From NCBI GenBank assembly GCA_945902075.1, contig CAMDMA010000028.1, forward strand, positions 1 through 45,626: a stretch of DNA of 45,626 nucleotides, in the 5' to 3' direction. Made by a program: the position numbers and the translations under genes. Below the pieces are notes generated by a model. That model had not been told where the DNA came from. It searched no databases and worked only from the letters and a program-made list of their open reading frames with translations. The stretch comes from Candidatus Kuenenia stuttgartensis. Its GTDB lineage: Bacteria; Planctomycetota; Phycisphaerae; Phycisphaerales; SM1A02. This document shows positions 41,089 to 45,626 of this stretch, piece by piece (position 1 is the first letter of the stretch; each line of letters begins with the position of its first letter).

Positions 41089-41655
41089 CTACTTCTTTGT
41101 TCCTGAAGAGATTCGGTCAGAGAGCGAAAGCAAAATCGCCGAGATGACAAAGACCATGTGGATCCCGCTCGACCACCACAAAGTGCGCTCATCGGCTTTC
41201 TCAACCTGCATGAATACCCGCAGAAGTTGAATTGCGCTGATCGCAACAATCGAGCCAAAAACCTTCTGTTTCAGACCTGATGCATCAAGCTTCCCGAGCC
41301 AACTCGGACGATCTGCCCCTTGCAAATCAAGCTTTGAGATCGAGTTTTCGTAGCCACTCAAGACAACCATGAGTACAAGATTGGCCGTGAGCACCACGTC
41401 AATCAGCGACAAGACAAGAATCGTCGTTTCAGCCTCCGTGAGCGTCGTCATATGAAGAAGCAGATGCGACAACTCCCGACCAAATTGAACGAGCAACGCG
41501 ACCAAAGCCAAAACAAGCCCGAAGTAGAACGGGAGGAGGAGCCAGCGGCTCGAGAAAAGTGCGCCTTCCAGAGCCCGCTCTGCTGCACCCGCCCGTGGAA
41601 CATCTACTTCACTCGCACCGGACAAATCTGTCTGTGACTGCGTTTCATCCGCCAT
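41089..41655 (-). CDS. UPF0114 (YqhA-family) membrane protein
   Basis: The 188-residue protein has about four membrane helices, including LLPFYFGLVLALVALLVQF, ILVLSLIDVVLTANLVLMVV and a C-terminal GIHMVFVISAILLSL. It has the family signature SGYENSISKLDLQG and RPSWLGKLDASGLKQKVF. YqhA proteins are inner-membrane proteins of uncertain function. The ATG at 41655 has GAGGAG 8 bases upstream. It lies upstream of mdh on the same strand with a 175-bp gap. Confidence 0.87.
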   Translation of the reverse strand: MADETQSQTDLSGASEVDVPRAGAAERALEGALFSSRWLLLPFYFGLVLALVALLVQFGRELSHLLLHMTTLTEAETTILVLSLIDVVLTANLVLMVVLSGYENSISKLDLQGADRPSWLGKLDASGLKQKVFGSIVAISAIQLLRVFMQVEKADERTLWWSSGIHMVFVISAILLSLSDRISSGTKK

Positions 41656-41800
41656 GACCAACTCCTCACCGAAGATTGAATGAAGGCGTCAAGCAACCTA
41701 ACCCTGGCACAACATAGCGCGAATGAACAGAGAACTCTGCACGATCGGACCCTTTGAATCATGGTGTGATCCTGCGCGCGACGGCCCTAAAGCAAAACAG

Positions 41801-41836
41801 CCGCCAAAAACAACACGGCCGCCAAAAACAACACGG
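41801..41836. repeat. 18-bp tandem duplication next to a terminator
   Basis: CCGCCAAAAACAACACGG occurs at 41801-41818 and again at 41819-41836. The second copy forms one arm and the T tract of the terminator at 41822-41860, so the terminator's distal half has been copied downstream. Confidence 0.85.
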
Positions 41837-41860
41837 CCGCCCATGTATTGGGCGGCCGTG
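41822..41860 (-). terminator. Rho-independent terminator of tRNA-Ile
   Basis: On the minus strand CACGGCCGCCC (41860-41850) pairs with GGGCGGCCGTG (41842-41832) around a 7-nt loop. It is followed by TTGTTTTT. It starts 6 bases after the mature tRNA end. Confidence 0.88.
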
Positions 41861-41865
41861 TGCAG

Positions 41866-41939
41866 TGCGCCAGAAAGGACTCGAACCTTCGACCTCACCC
41901 TTATCAGGGGTGTGCTCTAGCCAGCTGAGCTACTAGCGC
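41866..41939 (-). tRNA. tRNA-Ile (anticodon GAU)
   Basis: A 74-nt cloverleaf on the minus strand has acceptor GCGCTAG/CTGGCGC (one U-G pair), D-arm GCTC/GAGC, anticodon stem CACCC/GGGTG and loop CTGATAA giving GAU. The T-arm is GAAGG/CCTTT with TTCGAGT and discriminator A73. CCA is not encoded. It stands alone, not in an rRNA operon. Confidence 0.96.
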
Positions 41940-41964
41940 GTCTCGACAGCGACGTCGGAGGAGG

Positions 41965-41993
41965 AGTATAGCGAAGCATGCGAATGGTCGCAA
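41965..41993 (-). promoter_or_regulatory. Promoter of tRNA-Ile
   Basis: On the minus strand TTGCGA (41993-41988), a 17-bp spacer and TATACT (41970-41965, 5/6 match) form a sigma-70 promoter. It lies about 20 bases before the tRNA. Confidence 0.65.
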
Positions 41994-42062
41994 CGCCTCA
42001 AGGCCACATCGAAATCGCCAAAAACCGCGCACAGATTTGGTGCGGTTACGTCAGGTCATCAG

Positions 42063-43100
42063 TTACCACACCGCAATATCGCCGATGAGTGGCTCGACCA
42101 AGTCCTTCATGGACACGATTCCAAGCGGTCGATCGGGGCGCTCTGCAACGATTGCGAGTTGAACACGATCGCGACGCATGCTCTGAATCGCCTCAAGCGC
42201 GACAATGTCCGGGTGGAGCGTGACGACCGCCCGCATCAATGCACCGGTGAGCGCGGAGGGTTGACTGATGTGGTCGATTGCTGCAACGACACCAATCACC
42301 TTCCCTCCACCGTCAATCACAGGCAGCCGACTTGCGCCGCTTTGGAGAAAAATCTTCGCACGTTCAGCGGGCGTCGCACTGCTATGAACCTTCGCGACTG
42401 ACTTCCAAGGCTTCATCTCCTGCCTAACTGTAATCCCACGCATACTGAAGACTCGGTCGGCAAAGCCGAGCTGTGTCTCGCTCAGTCCTTCGCTCCCCGC
42501 GCCCTCGGCCAGCAGCGCCGCGACGCGCGCACGTGATTCAAGAAACTCGTCTGTCGGGCGACCACCAAACAGTCGGGTCGCCAGCGTTCCAAGACCGACC
42601 ACGATCGGCACGATGCCCGTGACCGTCAAAAGGATTCGTAAACCCGTCAGCAAAATCGCGTACCGCGGCATCCACCGATCGGCATACACCCGAAACAAAT
42701 CCTTTGGAAGCACTTCCCCAAAGATGAAGACAACCGGAACGAGGACCAACAGATCGAGCAAAACCGCCTGAAACTGGCCAAATCCGAGTCCATCGAAGAT
42801 CTGTGACACTCCGAAACTCGCTATCCAGCCAGCGATCGCGTTCGCGACGAGCAATGTTGCCAACATACGTTTTGGACGCGCATACTCGACAGCCAATCGG
42901 CTAGCGCCAGCATCACCGCGCGCTGCACGAATGGAGAGCCGCACGCGAGACAATCGGTACATCCCCGTCTCAAGTCCAGCAAGTAGGCCCGCCGCAAGGA
43001 TTCCGCCGACGGACAAGACACCGAATGCGACGATTGCTGCGGTACCAATGACCTCAGTTGATGCGAGTACCGGCGCAATCAAATTACAGCCGCCGATCAT
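42063..43100 (-). CDS. DUF21/CBS-domain (CNNM/CorC-type) membrane protein, short paralogue
   Basis: This 345-residue protein has an N-terminal DUF21 (CNNM) membrane domain of about four helices (VAFGVLSVGGILAAGLLAGL, then VLLDLLVLVPVVFIFGEVLPKD). A CBS pair follows (RLPVIDGGGKVIGVVAAIDH and LAIVAERPDRPLGIVSMKDL). The FGEVLPK motif is a family landmark. Members bind nucleotides and export or regulate Mg2+/Co2+. The CorC_HlyC C-terminal domain is missing in this copy. Its ATG at 43100 overlaps the stop of the upstream paralogue (ATGA), so both are made together and may form a heterodimer. Confidence 0.88.
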   Translation of the reverse strand: MIGGCNLIAPVLASTEVIGTAAIVAFGVLSVGGILAAGLLAGLETGMYRLSRVRLSIRAARGDAGASRLAVEYARPKRMLATLLVANAIAGWIASFGVSQIFDGLGFGQFQAVLLDLLVLVPVVFIFGEVLPKDLFRVYADRWMPRYAILLTGLRILLTVTGIVPIVVGLGTLATRLFGGRPTDEFLESRARVAALLAEGAGSEGLSETQLGFADRVFSMRGITVRQEMKPWKSVAKVHSSATPAERAKIFLQSGASRLPVIDGGGKVIGVVAAIDHISQPSALTGALMRAVVTLHPDIVALEAIQSMRRDRVQLAIVAERPDRPLGIVSMKDLVEPLIGDIAVW

Positions 43101-44398
43101 GGTTTCGCCTCTGACCTTCGCAACGAGACCAAAACGCTTCGAATACGAGCGCCCTCGACGACTTCCACTTCGATCCGAAGATTTGCAAACTCGATTGCAT
43201 CGCCGACTTTGGCAATTCTGGAGAGACGCTGCATCACGAGACCCGCGACCGTACTCGCCCTCGGTGAAATCACGCGAGCACCAAAGAGATCGCTCCAACG
43301 TGAAATTGCCATCTCGCCACTCACTCGCCAAATTCCCTCGACAACCTCGGTCGGTGCGTCAACGACGCGTTCATCGGTACCGGCGATATCACCGACAATC
43401 TCTTCTACGCAATCCTCAAGTGCGACGATCCCTGCTGTTCCGCCGTACTCATCGACGGCAATCGCAAGTTTGCTGCCCGTGCGACGAAAGTGCTCCAACA
43501 GTTGTTCGAGCGACGCAAGCTCTGGGACAAATCGTGGAATGTCTATGCACTCCGTCCTCGATGGCCGCACCGCTGCCAAGAAGTACCGTTTGAGGTCAAG
43601 GATTCCAACGATGTCATCGACATCACGTCCGACGACTGGAAGATGGGTGAGACGCGCAATCGTCGCTGCATCCACAATATCCGTATCTGTCGCATCCATT
43701 TGAATCGAGGACATATCAACACGCGGTGTCATGACATCACGCACTCTCAACTTCCGCAGCCGCATGACACCTTCGATTGCATCGCGCTCACCGACATCGA
43801 TCGAACCCTCGCTCGCCGACTGCGCGAGCAAGGCTGCCAATTCGGCCGCATTGACGACGCCCTGTGGCTGCGTACTGGCCGCCAATCTCCCAAGTGGCGA
43901 GAGAACATAAGAGTCAATAGCCTCAGCTACTGGACCGACGACAGTGCAGAACAGGGTCGTCGGAACCACAGCGAATCGAGCAGATCGTGTTCGATCTGCA
44001 TTTCCCACGAGTTTGGGAAGAACCTCTGCCGAGAGCACCATTCCAAACAGCGACAATCCGGCGACGAGCAGCGAGTACAAAAGTGAATGTTCGAAGCTTG
44101 TCACCAGAACCGAGCTCACGACGAGATACGCGGTGCTCACGACGAGAGAGCCGAGCATCGTTCCCACGAGTAAAACGCGCGGACGCGAAAGCAGTCCATC
44201 AACCATCGCCGACGATTTGGGATGCGCCCTCCGCAGTACAAGCCGCTCCGCGGGAGTCAGCGCGAAATACGTCGTCTCGACAAAGGAGAAAAATGCCATC
44301 GATGCGAGCAGTGGTGGAAGTGCGCACAGCAACGCGATGTCTGCCGACGAAAATGAAGGAAAGTCGACTTCAAGCGTGGAAAAGAACGCCTCGAACAT
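43097..44398 (-). CDS. CNNM/CorC-type transporter (DUF21-CBS-CorC_HlyC)
   Basis: The complete architecture in 433 residues is as follows. The DUF21 membrane domain carries helices MAFFSFVETTYFALTPAERL, VSTAYLVVSSVLVTSF and LSLFGMVLSAEVLPKL. Two CBS motifs follow, with VRDVMTPRVDMSSIQ, LTHLPVVGRDVDDIVGIL and AIAVDEYGGTAGIVALEDCV. A CorC_HlyC C-terminal domain ends the protein (DAIEFANLRIEVEVVEGARI). The VMTPR and DEYGG signatures are diagnostic for this hemolysin-like (TlyC/CorC) family linked to Mg2+/Co2+ export. The ATG at 44398 overlaps the TAA stop of hscB by one base (TAATG). The pair with the next gene suggests a two-subunit transporter. Confidence 0.92.
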   Translation of the reverse strand: MFEAFFSTLEVDFPSFSSADIALLCALPPLLASMAFFSFVETTYFALTPAERLVLRRAHPKSSAMVDGLLSRPRVLLVGTMLGSLVVSTAYLVVSSVLVTSFEHSLLYSLLVAGLSLFGMVLSAEVLPKLVGNADRTRSARFAVVPTTLFCTVVGPVAEAIDSYVLSPLGRLAASTQPQGVVNAAELAALLAQSASEGSIDVGERDAIEGVMRLRKLRVRDVMTPRVDMSSIQMDATDTDIVDAATIARLTHLPVVGRDVDDIVGILDLKRYFLAAVRPSRTECIDIPRFVPELASLEQLLEHFRRTGSKLAIAVDEYGGTAGIVALEDCVEEIVGDIAGTDERVVDAPTEVVEGIWRVSGEMAISRWSDLFGARVISPRASTVAGLVMQRLSRIAKVGDAIEFANLRIEVEVVEGARIRSVLVSLRRSEAKP

Positions 44399-44952
44399 TA
44401 GCAACCGCCAGCCTCAGACTCGCGATCCAGTTGCTCGAGCATGCGATCAAACGATCGAACCACATTCATCTGGGTTCGGATCTCCGAAGCCCTCGACGAA
44501 GTCATCAACCGCATATCGCTCGCCAAGTCCTCGAATCCTGCCGCGATAGTTGTGAGAGCGATTCCCCGCCGCTGTTCTGCTTCGGCTCGAAGGCTCGAAA
44601 GTGCATTTCGATCCCCTTGCGCCTCATCGGCGCGTTCCCGCAACTCCATCATCTCCAGAAGAAACCCGTCAGGAAGTCGCAGGTCCCCCGTCCCCGAGCA
44701 ACCTCCAACCGAGAGGAGTACATCGGCTCGTGAGAGCGGATCACGAAGTAGGTGATACGCTCGATTGGCGTCGGAAGCGGCCTCCACTGAACCATCGGCA
44801 TCAGGGTGTTGTGCTGCAAGAAGGCGCATCCACGCTGTTCGCAGTACGCTCGCGGAAACGTCAAAGCGACGGGGCAGGCCCAAGACTTCAAACGGTGTAA
44901 GGGCCGCACGCTCGGAGAAATGCTGAGAAAACGGTTGGTACGGATCCGGCAT
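44398..44952 (-). CDS. hscB: Fe-S cluster co-chaperone HscB (J-domain protein)
   Basis: The 184-residue protein begins with a J domain: FEVLGLPRRFDVSASVLRTA, the H-P-D motif in AAQHPDADGS, and DANRAYHLLRDPLSRADVLL. The C-terminal HscB domain is recognised by LPDGFLLEMMELRERADEAQ, which binds the scaffold IscU. HscB delivers IscU to the HscA chaperone during iron-sulfur cluster transfer. No isc genes or hscA are nearby. Instead it heads an overlapping operon with two CNNM-type membrane proteins. The ATG at 44952 is used; ATG 44994 is also in frame. Confidence 0.85.
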   Translation of the reverse strand: MPDPYQPFSQHFSERAALTPFEVLGLPRRFDVSASVLRTAWMRLLAAQHPDADGSVEAASDANRAYHLLRDPLSRADVLLSVGGCSGTGDLRLPDGFLLEMMELRERADEAQGDRNALSSLRAEAEQRRGIALTTIAAGFEDLASDMRLMTSSRASEIRTQMNVVRSFDRMLEQLDRESEAGGC

Positions 44953-45136
44953 AGGTCGCTTCGCAATTGTGACATGGAAGGACGCCTCGCACATTGCGCC
45001 CTCGAGAACCCACGCCCCGACCGTTGCCGACCAGAAACTCCTTTTGTTATCAGTACAACTTTGTCGGGCTACACCAAAAATTGGTCGGCCAAACAAAAAA
45101 ATCTTTCGAACTCAACGGAACCGGAGGAACAACGGC

Positions 45137-45163
45137 TTGACAGCGTTGCAGATCCTGTATGCT
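45137..45163 (+). promoter_or_regulatory. Putative promoter of the RRM gene
   Basis: TTGACA (45137-45142) is a perfect -35. TATGCT (45158-45163) follows after 15 bp, with TG just in front that could compensate. This gives a leader of about 100 nt before the ATG at 45273. The rest of 44953-45272 shows no gene. Confidence 0.5.
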
Positions 45164-45219
45164 TAACCATTGACCGCACGACTGAACGTCAGTCCACCGC
45201 GCGTCGAGAATTCACTTAG

Positions 45220-45270
45220 GCCATGTACTCTTTGTTTCCGTACATGGCGTGACCTGGCCCAGGAGGCCAG
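45220..45270 (+). promoter_or_regulatory. Two leader hairpins, the second covering the ribosome binding site
   Basis: Hairpin 1 pairs GCCATGTAC (45220-45228) with GTACATGGC (45240-45248) around an 11-nt U-rich loop. Hairpin 2 pairs CTGGCC (45254-45259) with GGCCAG (45265-45270), placing CAGGA of the Shine-Dalgarno AGGAGG (45261-45266) in the loop and its GG in the stem. The ATG is at 45273. This arrangement is suited to translational control, for example by temperature or by the RRM protein itself. Confidence 0.6.
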
Positions 45271-45272
45271 AA

Positions 45273-45626
<354 letters not shown>

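Noticed and set aside
41723-41920. Short plus-strand frame with PPKTTRPPKTTRPP
   Set aside because: It reads across the tRNA-Ile gene and its terminator duplication; the repeat is explained by the terminator.

Overview
The window reads as a piece of a high-GC, Gram-negative chromosome from the phylum Planctomycetota, most likely a motile, free-living member of the Phycisphaerae. Three things point there. There is a secreted protein with a GDLNADGSVGSADLS-type dockerin-like motif at the left edge. There is a DUF2231 / planctomycete-type cytochrome c (CFECH) / leucine-rich-repeat protein. Several secreted HEAT-repeat and VWA proteins have no clear counterpart elsewhere. Genes are tightly packed on both strands, with many 1-4 bp start/stop overlaps. 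No transposase, integrase, phage gene or CRISPR array is visible.

Layout. 1-2.8 kb: a nucleoside salvage group (thymidine kinase tdk, a uridine kinase-like P-loop kinase, a CNT nucleoside permease). 2.8-5.6 kb: two exported or membrane planctomycete-type proteins on the minus strand. 5.8-6.0 kb: a probable unannotated structured small RNA with its own terminator. 6.1-11.7 kb: ileS (minus), a two-domain methyltransferase (plus), a 59-residue protein and a ZIP metal transporter (minus). 11.8-15.3 kb: tRNA-Ala(CGC) with promoter and terminator, mutS, and a thioredoxin-like protein. 15.4-20.5 kb: a HEAT/VWA secreted protein, obgE and rpmA (without rplU beside them), a secreted hypothetical protein and a GNAT acetyltransferase. 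20.5-25.6 kb: a 679-bp non-coding stretch with one perfect DnaA box, a divergent dnaA, a secreted HEAT-repeat protein, and a translationally coupled DegT-fold protein that has lost its PLP-binding residues. 25.7-31.9 kb: guaA, a membrane protein, a metallophosphoesterase, dprA, and a two-TM protein with a long (VVVED)n tail.

32.1-39.7 kb holds a complete chemotaxis core operon: cheA (two Hpt domains), cheW, cheR, cheD, an HDOD gene, cheY, a cheX-like gene and cheB. No chemoreceptor, cheZ or cheC is present. CheA would phosphorylate CheY and CheB. CheR and CheB set receptor methylation, CheD deamidates receptors, and the CheX-like protein is the probable CheY phosphatase. The HDOD protein is a likely extra output or regulator because it overlaps cheD and cheY.

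39.9-45.6 kb: malate dehydrogenase, a UPF0114 membrane protein, tRNA-Ile(GAU), then an overlapping minus-strand operon hscB - CorC/HlyC-type CBS transporter - second DUF21/CBS transporter. The window ends inside a glycine-rich RRM RNA-binding protein whose leader carries two hairpins, the second masking part of its ribosome binding site.

The most promising undescribed items are the DegT-like protein without PLP residues coupled to a secreted HEAT protein, the structured RNA at 5777-5942 (minus), the RRM leader hairpins, the IleRS with a decayed zinc knuckle, and the dual-Hpt CheA operon with embedded HDOD and CheX-like genes. All calls come from reading the sequence; no database search was run.
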